Origin: Calycina herbarum
Lineage: Eukaryota > Ascomycota > Leotiomycetes > Helotiales > Pezizellaceae
Reading direction: 5' to 3'
Length of the DNA stretch: 64,000 nucleotides
Assembly (NCBI GenBank): GCA_001414485.1
Contig: LLEY01000113.1
Location: forward strand, 1 to 64,000
Both the position numbers and the translations under genes were made by a program. Of this stretch, positions 24,380 to 38,500 are shown one piece after another. The first letter of the stretch is position 1. Each line of letters opens with the position of its first letter. Below the pieces are notes generated by a model. It had not been told where the DNA came from. It was given only the letters and a program-made list of their open reading frames with translations, and searched no databases.

Positions 24380-24611
24380 TATTACAGCGCCGGTCTGTAA
24401 CACGTGATTCTCGGTCCTATACGTGACTGTCAGAGCCGTAACGCTTAGACGGATTTATAACGAGATTAAAGGCTCTTTATAGTTAGTAGGAATACCCCTT
24501 TTTCGTAGGGTATATATTCCGCATTCCCTCGTTCTTAGAACTGTAGCTTTAAATTCTCGAATATATATATATATACTCTTATGCCTTTGTCTTCAGATAT
24601 GAATCGTAATA
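24380..24611 (+). repeat. 3' LTR of Gypsy-B1 (232 bp)
   Basis: Same length and sequence class as 18573-18804; starts TATTACAGCGCCGG and ends GAATCGTAATA, followed by the CTGAT duplication. Confidence 0.93.
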
Positions 24612-26995
24612 CTGATTATATTAAACTTATAAATAAGAAGCTTAAAGTATAAGAATATAAAACCTAGATTAAAAATAATAAAGAAATTAGTAGTATCTAA
24701 GATACTAATAATAATAGAGATCTACTTCTTAAAGAATATTATAATATATAATTAGTAATAGAATCTAAGTAACCTTTTTAAGTAGAATATAAATTACTAC
24801 TATTAACTAGTTCTTTAGAGACATTAGACTTATCTTCTAGTTTAGAAGAAGAAATAAGAAATAAAGACTTTAAAGTTAGAGAAACTTAGGCTTTTCTTAG
24901 AACCTTTAAACAAGGAAATTAATAGATATATATTAATAATTAGAAACCAGATTTCTAGAGTTCTTATATAATACAAGGAGTTAATCTAACTATCTTAATA
25001 ATATATATAGTTATAAGTAATAACCTAGAAATAATAACTCTAGTTAGTCTAATTACTAGATAGAAAACTATTAAAGAGAAAGAACTAGAATAAGAATAAT
25101 AACTAATTAAAAAACCTAGCTACTCTAAAGTAGAAGATATATAAAGAATATATAATATTTTAGATAAAATTAGTATATAGATATAGTAAGTTTTAATAGG
25201 ATTTAAAGAACGAATTAAAACCTCTTTTTATAGAATACTATCTAAAAATGTTATACTAAAGGAATTTAAGTAATATATTATAGTTATAATAATTAGAAAT
25301 AATAGGTTAGTATTTAGAAAATATAACTTATAATAACTATTTAGTATACTATTCTAGGATTAAAGAGAGCTTAATATAACTAGATAGGCTGAAATAGAAC
25401 TAGAAGAATTATACTATCTATTAATAAGAGAATTATAGTTTATAGAAATAGTTTAGGAAATAATAGTATAATAGATATAATATAAACTAAGTCCGACCTT
25501 AGACTAGTTATTATAGAAGCGGTTTAAAGGAATATTACTAGAACCTACTAGAATAGTAGAATATTATTAGATATACGAAGTAGTATTATTAGATAAAAAA
25601 GGAGTAGTATTCTTTCCTTAGTCCTAGATTCGAGTAGTTAAGGAAAAGAATTTAAGAGATTATATATTTAAAGTTTACTATATAAAACTAGAGATAAGTA
25701 TACTAGAGGCTACTTTAGATTATCTATATATAGGAGAACTATAGTCTATAAAAGCTATTTTAGAAACTAGTTATAAATAGATCTAATATAATTATAAATA
25801 AATACTAAAGCGATTTATAAAGGGAATTCCTAAAACTATAGGAATTATAGAATATAGATTAGTATATAAGGTAGTATATACTAATAAGGAAAGAGTAAGA
25901 TTCTTTCTATAGTATAAGAATAAGGAGAGAAAGAGTTATAATTAAGAAAATCGATCTTTTAAAGTCTAATATATTAAAGTAAAGTTAAATACTACTTTAA
26001 GAGAAAGACAGTTAGTAGTAACTACTAAAATATAAGAGAAAAAGTTATAAGTTATAATAGACTTAGGAGTAATAAGCAACTTTATCTCTCTAATAGCTTA
26101 GAAGAAGCTGAATACTCTAATTAAAAGAATAAGACTATATTAATTAGAAGTAGTTAATAAAACGGATATTATATATTAAAATAGGATTATTAATTAGTAA
26201 ACTATTCTAATAAAAGTTAATATTAAAGAATACTTTTTAAATATATAATTCGATATTATTAAAATAGGAAGTAAGAAAGTAATACTTAGTATACTATAGA
26301 TTTAAGAATATAATCTAGAAATCGACTAGAAGGCTAGAATAATAACCTTTAGCTAATATAAATATATAGGTTCGTATTTATAACTTTAAGGCTAGAATAA
26401 GATTAGTACTACCTCTTTTAAAGTACTAGAACACCTTACCTAAGGTCCTCTATAGGTTAGTAAGAAAGCTAATAACGAAATACCTATATAGTATAGAGAA
26501 TTTAAGGCTTTATTTAAAAACCTAGAAGACTTATAAGCCTTACTAAAACATTGCTTATAAGATTATAAGATTAAATTAAAAGAGAGTTATTATCTCTTAA
26601 AGTAGAAGCTTCGATTATATAACTAGAAAAGCTTATAAAGAATAGAAAGTTATATAAAAGAAGGTATTAAGAAGAGATATATTAGAAGATCTAAGTCGCT
26701 AATTACCTTAAATATACTTATTATTAAAAAGAAAGACGATCTAGATAAAAGAGTATATATTAATTACTAAGAAGTAAATTATACTATAGTTAAGAACGCT
26801 TATCCGCTACTACCTAGCTAATACTTATAAGATAAGTTAGATAAGGTAGTACGATTTACGAAACTAGATTAATAAAACGTCTATAGACTTATATAGATAA
26901 AAGTCGAAGACGAATAGAAGATAGTATTTACCTTACTATTAAGCTTTTACGAATATATAGTTATACTATTTAGACTTTATAATATACTAGCTATA

Positions 26996-28856
26996 ACGTG
27001 GTATACTAGGATCTCGTAATTATTAGAACCTTGTGAATTTTTTCTTACTCTACTACTTTAAAATATAATAAAACTACTATAATATATTAAATTAATTAAA
27101 ACTACTCGGAATCTAATAAACTAGATATATCTACAACTTCTTAATACGTCCGCGTATTATAACCAGTTTTTCTATAAGTACTATAACGTCGCTGAGTCGT
27201 TTGTTCTTCATCTTCTCTACCCTCTCTAGAGCGCTTATTACGTCGAACCTGCTCCTCCGTATTCTTCTAAGCTAATCCGTTCTATATATCCTCTATAGTA
27301 AGTGTACCTCCTTCTTAGACACGGGTATTTTTAGCCCTCTAGCGTTTGCTAAGGGCTTTATTTACTGTTCGAAGTATACGAACCTTAGCTAATAAGAGAG
27401 TTACCTTATAAGCTAATTACTCTATATCTTTTACTAACGAAGCGATTGTCTAGAAAATAGGTGTTAGCGAGCTTTCTTAGTAACGAGTAATACGATCCTT
27501 AATAAGAGTTGATTACGAAAGAGCTTTAGAAGGGTTATAAGAAGTCTAGGAGACCTAAGAGGTAGCGTCGGTAGAGAGGGGTCCGGTAGGTATAGGAGTC
27601 TATAACTTAATATTAAGCTTTAAGATTATAGTCTAGGGTTCTAGAGATACTAGACCAGCTCTATAGAACCTAGCTTTGGCGTTTTAGGTTGTTATTAACT
27701 GGTTATAGGCTATGTAAAACGTAAGAAAGAACTCGACCTTAGTAATATAGTTTATATAAGCCTTGATAAAGGTCTCGATTTAACGCCTATATATACGTTT
27801 AAGAATACTAAAACATCTAACGTCGAGTAGCTAGGTTAGATAAGACGAATAAGAAGGTAAGTAAAGAGTAATAATATTATATAACTTGTAATACTCTTAG
27901 AATACTACTGATTTATAACTCTTATACCTATCTAGAACTAATATTCGATATAGCTCTTTTATATAACTACGAGTATACTTATCGAAGTGTTCTAGCTATT
28001 CTAAGCCTGTCTTATTATTAGTCTATCTATTACTAGTTAGTTTAATAACCTAGTTATTAGAAAGACCGCTCTTAGTATACTAACTAGTAAGGTAATTTTT
28101 CTCTTAAACTACTAAGAATAGAGAGATACTTAAACTCTCTCTATTAATATAGACAATTACTATAGCCTATTCCCGATTGTCTAGCTAGACAGCCTTACCT
28201 CTGCTACGTTGATTAGCGCGTGTAATAACTATTATATCGTAGATAACATCTATTATAAAACCAGTCTTATTAAAGTTATAGAAATCGCAGTCTTAGATTC
28301 TATATTTCGCTTATATATTCTCTACTAGTTGAAACCACGCGCTAATTAGCTTAGGATCTTCGTATAAGGCTCTTTGGAAATCGTAAACGCGATTAAAACG
28401 CGTCTTTAGTTCTAGACGTCGTTATATAAATCGTTGTACCTAGTTCTTTCTAACGCGTTGTCTTCTACGCGACTCGAGTATATAATTTACTATATCTTCT
28501 ATACTATCTAGCCGGGGCGCAAATCCTCTTATATCTAGATTAAGTATATTTTAAATAATTACCTCCTCTTCTATTATAGTTATTTTATAATTTACTAGCC
28601 GGTGTTCGCTAAGAGTAGTTCGACTAGCTATTCTATTAGTAAGTATAGAATAAGAGACTCTATATAGCTTCGTAGCTTTACTATAGTTTATTTGTTTAGA
28701 TAATCGAATAGCTTCGATAGCTAGGATAATTCGAGCTTCTTAGGTTTAAGATTCTATTAGATAGTTATTAAGAAAACGCGTGTTAAAGTTAGAGATAGTA
28801 GAGTAGGGAAAAAATTCACAAGGTTCTAATAATCACGAGGTCCTAGTATACCACGT
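26996..28856 (-). mobile_element. Pogo/Fot1-type DNA transposon 1 (1861 bp, RIP-degraded)
   Basis: Terminal inverted repeats start ACGTGGTATACTAGGA and pair over about 42 bp with the right end. TA duplications are at 26994-26995 and 28857-28858. The empty site can be read in copies A2 and A3 (CTAGCTATATATTAGAG), which proves the borders. The minus strand encodes a broken transposase. Confidence 0.93.
27200..28790 (-). pseudogene. Transposase relic of pogo-1 (DDE_1 type)
   Basis: Minus-strand translation from about 28740 gives EARIILAIEAIRLSKQINYS and a helix-turn-helix region with YRVSYSILTNRIASRTTLSE. It continues with RGFAPRLDSIEDIVNYIL and, nearer the C-terminus, CDFYNFNKTGFIIDVIYD and NREAIVIVYIN-like blocks typical of Fot1/pogo DDE transposases. 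At least ten stops; RIP-inactivated. Confidence 0.82.
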
Positions 28857-29352
28857 TATATTAAAGATAAAATAATAATATTTTAAGAGATCTTCTAAGA
28901 ATAATAGTAATCTATTACTTAGATAATATCTTAATCTTCTTAGAAAAAGAAGAAGAATATAAGAGATATATTAAAGAGGTTTTATAATAACTTATAAAAG
29001 TAAACTCTTAGTTAAAACTCTCGAAATACGAGTTTAGAGTAACTTAGACACTTTTCCTAAGATAGGTATTTAGCTTAGGAAAAATAGAAATAGATCTAGT
29101 AAAGATCTAAGATATCTTAAACTAGAAATTACTAGAGAATATAAAAGATATATAGTTCTTTCTTAGATTTATAAACTTTTACTATCTATTTATCTAAGAC
29201 TATATAAAGATTACTAAACTAATGTCGGTACTAGTTAAGAAGGCTATTAAGTTTATATAGAATAAATAAGCGAAGAATGCTTTTTAAAGAATTAAAGTAA
29301 AGTTTATAGAAAAACCTATTCTATATAATTTTAATATAGATAAGCCTAGTAC

Positions 29353-29671
29353 TGTAATAGCTTGCTACTAAGAATAAGAGTTGCTAAGGTTATATATATA
29401 CTAGATAGGATATAGTTCAGAGTATAGGAATACTAAGAGTTACGTAGAATATAAGAATTACGTATTCGAGTATTAGAATATCCGGTTTAGACCTCTAAGT
29501 CTATTATTATTATCTAAACTCTTTTGTATATAGATGCTCTTACTCTTAGTATTAGAAAAGGTTAATTTAATCTTTTCCTTTATATTTAGAGCCTAGTATC
29601 TAAGTATATTATTCTATAGAACGTACTTCTATATACCTCTTTTATAGTATTATCTATTTCATACTATTATA
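29353..29671 (+). repeat. 5' LTR of Gypsy-C (319 bp)
   Basis: Starts TGTAATAGCTTGCTACTAAG and ends ATACTATTATA. Markedly more RIP-mutated than its partner at 55419-55737. Confidence 0.92.
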
Positions 29672-30015
29672 TTAAAAGATTAAATTCTTCTTACTAGGGA
29701 CGGCTTATTATAATATCTTACTAAGCGTGTTAATATCCTATATCGAATTCGATTCAGCCTAGATTCGGATTAGTATAATAATAACTTTAAATTACTAGTT
29801 TATAGATAGCTAGTAATATTAGAGTTTAATATCTATTAGTTAGCTAGTAAAAAGTATATCCTCTAATACGTTAAGGAAGTAGAAGACGCTAAGGATTCCT
29901 AAGACTTTAAATAACTCTTTCTATATAGAGATTACTATATAAGATTTAGAAAGTCGATATTAAGTTACTTAGAAGGCTTCTAAATCTATCTCTAAACCTC
30001 TCTCTAATAATATTA

Positions 30016-30247
30016 TATTACGGCGCTGGTCTGTAACACGTGATTCTCGGTCCTACACGTGACCGTCAGAGCTGCAACGCTTAGACGGATTTATAACGAG
30101 ATTAAAAGCTCTTTATAGTTAGTAGGAATACCTCTTTTTCGTAGGGTATATATTTCGTATTCTCTTGTTCTTAGAACTATAGCTTTAAATTCTCGAATAT
30201 ATATATATATACTCTTATACCTTTGCCTTTAGATATAGATCGTGATA
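30016..30247 (+). repeat. 5' LTR of Gypsy-B2 (232 bp)
   Basis: Starts TATTACGGCGCTGGTC and ends AGATCGTGATA; same family as the B1 LTRs. Confidence 0.92.
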
Positions 30248-33200
30248 TTATTTAAAGCTTAACTCTTTTTACTCTCTACGAAGGATTATAATATTAACCG
30301 GATTCTACGCTTATAATAGCTAGAAGATCTTATACTTATAATAGTATAATTACGACTCTCCTCCTCTGCTTATAATAGCCTCTCTTCTTATAAACGGATC
30401 CCTCGAGTATCTCTATATTTATAACGACTTATCTCCTCGAAAGACACGCTTATAATAGCTTATATAACCTTTTTTATAACTCTTCCCTACCTTCTCCTCC
30501 TTCCTTTCTGATAATATAATAGCTAACACTTGAAGTAGTTATAGTAGAAAAGAGAAGACACCTACTAGCTTGTCTCGAACTAAGCTTTAATAACTGGATA
30601 ATACCTCTAGAGTTGCCTCTCCCTTGCCTGCCTCCCCTGCGATAAGCGAGCCTCCTATAAACGAAAACGTTCGTTTATAGACTAAAATCCTCTCTTTATA
30701 TATATAACTCTACTAAACCCCGTTGCTTATAAACTACTCTAATAACTCTCTCCTGAGCCGCGAGTATATATAAGCTCTCTAAGAGGCTACTACCGACTCC
30801 TCCTATTCCTGATTTAGTTCTAATAATTCTACTTATAAGTTCTAAAATAGCGAGAAACTTAAGAACAGTATCTCTTTATTATATAAGGCCTAGTAGATTA
30901 TCCTAGCTAGTAAAATAAGAAAGAACCTCTTCGAAGACGAATAAGATAAACTTACCTTTGTCTTTATAGCTACTTCTAGTATAGTATAAGAGTACCTAGA
31001 ATTATAGATAGATTTTAGTTCCTCTACCTTATTTATAGACGTTATAGATATGCTTATATATCTAGATACCTTATTCGTAGATAGTAACGAAGCTGTAAAG
31101 GCCTATAAGGTCTTCTATAAACTCTTAATATAAGAGGACAAGACTTTTACTATGTTTAAAGCAACCTTCTTAAGCTTTATAACTAAGGCTTATATCCTAT
31201 TAAGTAAGTAGTCTAAAGATTTATATTAGAAGCTTACGCTAGCTCTCTAAGTAAGTATCTCGCTAGTCTGAATCACTCTAGCAACCTTTAACTAGTTATA
31301 TAACCGCTATTACTCTGTCTATTAAGATAGGGTAACTATTAAGGAATACCTTATAGCTCGCTACAACTGCCGCCTACCTATAAGAGGTTTCCCTACCAGC
31401 TACGGATTAACTTACCAACTTCTGGCTCTATATACTACTATTAGTTATCTGCTAACCTAAAGCCTGGTCCGTTACTCTCTAGTTACGAACTACGAGACTC
31501 CTTTACCTACTCGTAAGAGTACGACTCCTGTCTAAGATATAGTAGACGTTATCTATTATAATTATAATAAACCTAGGTACTACGCTAGTAAATGCCCTCT
31601 TCCTCGAAAACCCTCTACAGCTATTAAGCTATTAGAAGACGCTGAAAACTCGCTTACGAACTCCTATAGACTATAAGCGTCTAGAGAAGAATCGGCTAAC
31701 GAGGAACTCGTTTATAAGAACTTAGGAAAAGAATAGCTCTAAAGTAAGTCTCCTCTTTAGAGTAAAATAAACTTAGATTTTAACCTCTTAATCTAAGTTA
31801 TATAATAGATAGAAAGGCTTTTATAACTATATATACTTTAATTAAGAATAGATATACTTTTAATACTACTAGACTTATTAATACTAGAGTAAATAGATAG
31901 CTATTTATTAATATAGCTTTAGCTGACTAGTTAAGTTAATATTATAGATAGGCTATAGAAAAGCTGTTATATATAATATTAATTATAGGGTTTAATAGAT
32001 ATAAAGGACTAGCGATTACTTATGTTATTTGCTTAACGCTAAGTATTAATAGATAACAGTTTACTAATACGCTCTTTCTAATTACTAATATTAGTAGATA
32101 CGATATTATTATCGGCTATTAATAGCTTATAGACGTAAACGTAAAGTTAGTAGTCTATAGTTATAAGATTAAGTAGCTAGAATCCTTTCCCCTAGTTCGT
32201 TGATTCGATTACTTAGTATCTATTACTAGGGAATCGATAACTATTTCTCTACTAGATCTCTAGGCTTAGGAGAATATAGAGAACCGCGACCTCTACTAGA
32301 ATATTATAGAGAAACCTATATTAATCTATTCGATACTACCTCGAAGCTAGCGCTAAACCTCGCTACTAGTTACTCTTAAGGAAATTCTAGACGAAAGCTT
32401 TTAGTAAGACCTTATCTCTACCTAAAATAGAATATAGATCCTTATTCCTAACCGCTAACAACGTTGTCGATCCTTCTTAGGAAAACGTTTAGTTATAGAC
32501 TATAAAGTAGCTATAAGCTTACTTAAGGACATCTGTAAACCTACGGAAGACTTTGCTATTAATATCTATTATATTAGAGCTACTGCTTTTAAACTTAACC
32601 TTTAAAAGTATAATAACGAAGCCTTCTCTAGTAGCTTATAAGAGATCGACTATACTCTTATAAACAGGTTATATATAGAGCTCTCTTTAGTAGATTACGC
32701 TTTAGATAAATAACTAGTAGAATAGAACGTTTACTAGGAATATATAGACTTTAAGAATATCTTTTTAAAGAGAGCTTTAGACGAGCTTCCTCTACTATAA
32801 AACTAAGTCGACTACTAGATTAAACTTATAGGTCTAAATACTCTATTATATAGCCTATTATATAGGATAATAACTAAGAAACTTCTAGCTATAAAGTAGT
32901 ATATCCTTAATAACCTTAATAAAGGGTTTATTATTCTTAGCTACGCCTCTTTCGCCTCTCTAGTACTGTTTATAAAGAAGCCTAACAGAAGCTTATAGCT
33001 CTATATCAACTACTAGAAACTTAATAACCTTACTTATAAGAACTAGTACTCTCTTCTACTAATCGACGAAACTCTTATACGAATTACTAGTATTAAAATC
33101 TTTATAAAGCTTAATATTTATTAAGCTTTTAACTATATATATATAGAACTAGAGTTAGAAGAACTTATAACTTTTCAAACCTATTATAGTACGTTTAAAT

Positions 33201-35045
33201 ATAAGGTGTTATCTTTTGACTTAACTAATAGTTCTACTATATACTAGAGGTATATAAATAGCGTTCTTATAAAATATCTTAATAACTTTTATATAGCTTA
33301 CTTTAATAATATTCTTATATACTCTAATAATAAGCTCGAATACGTTAAACATGTCTATAAGGTCTTAGAATAGCTCTATAAAGCTAGGCTATAAGTAGAT
33401 ATTAAGAAGATAGAGTTCTATGTTACTTATATAAAGTACCTTAGTTTTATTATCTCTATAGATGGAATCGAAGTCGACCTAGAGAAGATCTTAGTAATCG
33501 TTTCTTAGAAATATCCTAGTACTATTAAGAGTATCTAGTCCTTCCTAGGTTTTTATAACTTCTACTAACGTTTTATTTAGGATTATAGATAGATTACTCG
33601 TCTACTAAACTATCTTATAGATAAGGAAGTACTGTTTAAGTTCAACTTAGAATATAAGAAGGCTTTTAATATATTAAAAGAAGCCTTAGTTACTACCTCT
33701 CTCTTATACTACTTTATAGCCGATTTAGAGACTATAGTTAAGACTAACGCTTTTAACGGAGTAGTTATAGCTATAATATTATAACATATATCTGAAACCG
33801 AACTATAGAGACCTATAAGCTACTTCTCAAAGACGATAAACTCTACTAAGCTAAACTACTAAATCTATAATAAGAAGATGCTAGCTATTATATACTCTTT
33901 TAGATAATAGTAAGCGGATCTTACTTAGACTAGCTCCTAGATTAAGGTCTTTACTGATTATAAGGCTTTAGAGTACTTTATAACCTCTAAAACCTTAAAC
34001 CAGCGGTAAGCGAGATAGGTAGAGTTTCTATTAGAGTTTTATTTTATAATTATATTTTAATCTAGTAAGTAGAACGAGAAAACGGACACGCTAATACGCT
34101 GAGACTAAGACATTAACCTATAGAATAACCTAAAAGCGTTTATAAGATAATAAACCTTACTTCCGTCTAATTAGTTAGATCTACGTATTACTACTTAATT
34201 AGAACCTCTTATAACGTTAGCCCTAGTTATCTTAGAACCCTTACTTAACCTTGTCGACTAGTTACTTACTACTAACTATAACTCTTTAGACTTAGAAGAC
34301 GACTAAATAAAAGCTACTTATAAGTACTAAAACTAGATAATAGAGAACGGCTTACTTCTTTAGCAAAAGAGACTCGTAGTTCCTAATTAAGGCACTTTAT
34401 AGACGGACCTAATCTATAAGGCTTATATATAAGTATCTATAGCTTACCTTAGACAGATAAAGACGGTAGCTATCCTTGCCTATAGATACTAGTAGAAAGG
34501 TTTACAGACGTCTATAGAAACCTATATTAGTAACTACAGAGACTGTCGACGTACTACAGTTCCTCGTAACTATAAACCTAGGTTTTTATACCTATTACCA
34601 GTTCTAAAACGTCTCTAGTAATATATTACTATAGACTATAAGTCTTTCCCTGTTAATAAATAAGGTTATAATACCTTATAAGTAGTTATAGATTACCTAA
34701 CTAAGTAATTAGTCTCGATCCCTTATCTAAAGACAGTTATAGTCTAAGATATAGCTCGAATATACGTTATATAGATCTATTAAACCTATAGCTATCTATA
34801 AAGTATTGTTTTAGACTATAGACTATAGTTTATTTCTTCTTTCTAGTCTAAATTCTATAGAGTCTTTAGTATAAAGCTTAAGCTATCTACTACTTTCTAC
34901 TTATAAACTAATAAATAAACTAAAATTATAAACTAATAGATTAATTAACGTCTATAGCTTTTTATTAGTTACTATTAGAACAACTAGAGCGAACTTGTCC
35001 CTATTCTAGACTATGCTTAGCTTACGCTTCTATACGAGAGTCTAG

Positions 35046-35472
35046 TGTTACGAATCACGTGTATACGTGATAAGTGAAGACTAGGCGGCGTCCTAACAGG
35101 TTAAGCACTATCGGAATACTCTTATAGTAGATAGGGATCGGTTAGATTAGCTAAGCGATCTAAGTATTTCATTATATTGATTACGTAACGGACCGCTGGA
35201 TCGCTAGGCGAACCAGCTCGTTGGATCGCTAGCTCGACGAGCGAGTTAGCTACCTAGGGGAACGAAGGTTCTATATAAGACTAGCACGTCTGCTATTAGA
35301 TAGGAGCTTCGTACTCAACTTTAGTTATTAATCTTATTATATTATTTAATATCTTTAATATAAGTAACGAGTTTACTTCTAAGTAAATAACCTAGTATAT
35401 CTATACTTCTTACTTATATACCAACCTTCGAGACTTAGTTATCTTTGTTTAGTTCGTTTAAGTTTTATTATA
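35046..35472 (+). repeat. 5' LTR of Gypsy-A2 (427 bp)
   Basis: Starts TGTTACGAATCACGTG and ends GTTTTATTATA. The TATA region GTTCTATATAAGAC is shared with A1 and A3, while the preceding 150 bp is different. Confidence 0.93.
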
Positions 35473-35559
35473 CTTTAAGCACCTACTTAGAAGTTCAGTC
35501 GCTATAGCCCTAGTAACCTCCGCCGCAGCAGCTAGCTCGAATACTAGTCGAGTCAACGT

Positions 35560-38500
35560 TGTAGAAACATCTAGAAGTATAACTAGAAGAATACCTGCCG
35601 GTATATAGTTAACTAAGAACGACGATAATATTAGTATACTAGACGCCCCTGAGCTCTATAAGGTCGAAGCACTTGAATTAATTAAAGTTAAGATACTAGA
35701 TATGTATTATAAGAAGCGAAAGGAACTCGACTTATTCCTTCTCTAAATAGACATCTACTTTAACTTTAATTTTAATAAGTTCGAAGATAATTACAACTTA
35801 CGAACTATCTTTACTATCTCCTACCTTAGGAGATCAGTACTAGAATAGGCCTAGCTATACTTAGAGGACTTCTTTAAAAATAAGGATAAAGATAGAAAGA
35901 TAGAATTAACTAAGATTATATTTAAATCTTAGAGAGGATTTAAGGCAACTATTAGAAAAGTCTTTAAAGACTTCGATATAATTCGAATAGCTATATATAA
36001 GCTTTTAGAATTACACTAGACTAGATTAGTAATAGATTATACTAATAAATTTCAACGTTATAGAACGAAGTTAGAATAGGATACTATTACTCTTATAGAA
36101 CTCTTCTATAAAGGATTAAAAATATATATCTATAAAGAAATAGCTAAGTAGAATATATAATTCTTAACTATTATAGGAATAATTAAAGAGGTCGTCTAAC
36201 TAGACAACCGTCTATATAAATTTAGAAAGAGTAACTCTAAACATAGAGAAAAGAATAAAGGGTTAGGAAAGTAGAAGCACTCTTATACTAATAAACATAG
36301 TAAGGAGGCAAACGCTATATAGAAGAAAACCTTTCTAAAGAAAGGAGGACTTTCCTAGGAAGAGTAAAATTATTAACACGAGTAGAACTTATATTATAAT
36401 TATAGCTAACTAGGCTATAGAGCAAATAAGTATAGTAAGAAGAAAGACTCTAAGAGAAAGAAACAAATTAATACTACTATTTAATAATAGGTAGCCTTAA
36501 CTAATCGTATTAAACTTATAAATAAGGAGCTTAAAGTACGAGGATATAAAACCTAGATTAAAAATAATAAAGGAATTAGTAGTATATAAGATACTAATAA
36601 TAATAAGGATCCCCTTCTTAAGGAATATTATAATATATAATTAGTAATAGAATCTAAGCAACCTTTTTAAGAGGAATACGAATTACTACTATTGACTAGT
36701 TCTTTAGAAATATTAGACTTATCTTCTAGTTTAGAAGAAGAGATAAAAAATAAAGATCCTAAAGTTAGAGAAACTTAGGCTTTCCTTAGAACCTTTAAAT
36801 AAGGAAATCGATAAGTATATATTAATAATTAGAAACCAGATTTCTAGAGTCCTTATATAATATAAAAAGTTAACCTAACTATCTTAACAACGTATATAGT
36901 TATAAGTAACGACCCTAAAACGATAACTCTAGTTAGCTTAATTACTAGAAGAAAAACTATTAAAGAAAAGGAACTAGAATAGAAACACTAACTAATTAAA
37001 AAACCTAGCTACTCTAAAGTAGGGAATATATAGAAAATATATAATATATTAGATAAAATTAGTATATAAATATAGTAAGTTCTAATAGGATTTAAGAGAC
37101 GAATCAAAACTCCTTTTCTTAGGACATTATCTAAAGATATTATACTAAAGGAATTTAAGTAATATATTATTATTATATTAATTAGAAATAATAGGTTAGT
37201 ATTTAGAAAATATAACTTATAATAACTATTTAGTATATTATTCTAGGAGTAAAAGGAGCTTGATATAACTAGATAGACTAAAACAGAACTAGAGGAATTA
37301 TACTATCTATTAGTAAGAGAACTATAGTTTATAGAAACAGTTTAAGAAATATTAGTATAATAGATATAATATAAACTAAGTCCGACTTTAGATTAGTTAT
37401 TATAGAAACGATTTAAAGGAATGTTACTAGAGCTTATTAGAATAGTAGAATATTATTAGATATATAAAGTAGTATTATTAGATAAAGAAGGAGTAGTATT
37501 CTTTCCTTAGTCCTAGATTAAAGCTGTTAAAGAAAAGAATTTAAAGGATTATATATTTAAAGTTTACTATATAAAACTAGAGATAAATATACTAGAGGCT
37601 ACTTTAGATTATCTATATATAGGAGAACTATAGTTAGTAGATGCTATTTTAGAAACTAGTTATAAATAGATCTAATATAACTATAGATAAATACTAAAGT
37701 AATTTATAAGAGAAATTCCTAAAATTATAGGAATTATAGAATATAGATTAGTATATAAGGTAGTATATACTAATAAAGAAAGAGTAAGATTCTTTCTATA
37801 GTATAAGAATAAGGAGAGAAAGAATTATAATTAAGAAAATCGATCTTTCGAAGTCTAATATATTAAAGCAAAGTTAGATGCTACTTTAGGAGAAAGATAG
37901 TTAGTAATAACTGTAGAAATAGAAGGAAAGAAGTTATAAGTTATAATAGACTTAGAAGTAATAAGCAACTTTATTTCTCTAATAGCTTAAAAGAAGCTAA
38001 ACGTCCTAATTAAGGAAATAAGACTATATTGACTAGAAGTAGTTAATAGAATAGACGTTATATACTAAAATAGAATTATTAATTAGTAAACTATTTTAAT
38101 AAGAATTAATATTAAAGGATACTGTTTAGATATATAATTTAATATTATTAAAATAGGAAATAAGGAAGTAATACTTAGTATACTATAGATTTAAAAACAT
38201 AATCTAGAAATCGACTAGAAAGATAGGAAAATAACTTTTAGTTAATATAAATATAAGAGATTATATTTATAACTTTAAAGCTAGAACAAGGTTAGCGCTA
38301 CCTCTTCTAAAGCGCTAGAACACCTTATCTAAGGTCCTCTATAGGTTAGTAAGAAAGCTAATAACGAAATACCTATATAGTATAGAGAATTTAAGGCTTT
38401 GTTTAAAAACCTAGAAGACTTACGAGCCTTACTAGAACATTGCTTATAGGATTATAAGATTAAATTAAAAGAGGGTTATCACCTCTCGAAGTAGAAGCTT

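Larger units (their letters stand above)
18573..24611 (+). mobile_element. Gypsy-B1: complete 6039-bp LTR retrotransposon, RIP-degraded
   Basis: Two 232-bp LTRs (18573-18804 and 24380-24611) and a 5-bp duplication CTGAT (18568-18572, 24612-24616). Purine tract AAAAGAGGGGGTAA lies just before the 3' LTR. The interior encodes, in order, gag, protease, reverse transcriptase, RNase H, integrase and a C-terminal chromodomain-like segment, so it is a Ty3/Gypsy chromovirus-type element. B2 has the same length once its own insertion is removed. No ORF survives. Confidence 0.94.
24617..29352 (+). pseudogene. Gypsy-A1 protease-RT relic, interrupted by pogo-1
   Basis: Aspartic-protease remnant VIIDLGVISNFIS lies near 26050-26090 (DSG to DLG). 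The RT follows from about 26400. The RT reading continues after the pogo-1 insertion (26996-28856) with YLDNILIF near 28915-28940. It parallels A2 38300-39370 and A3 47500-48610. The segment ends at the AGTAC duplication where Gypsy-C entered. Confidence 0.82.
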
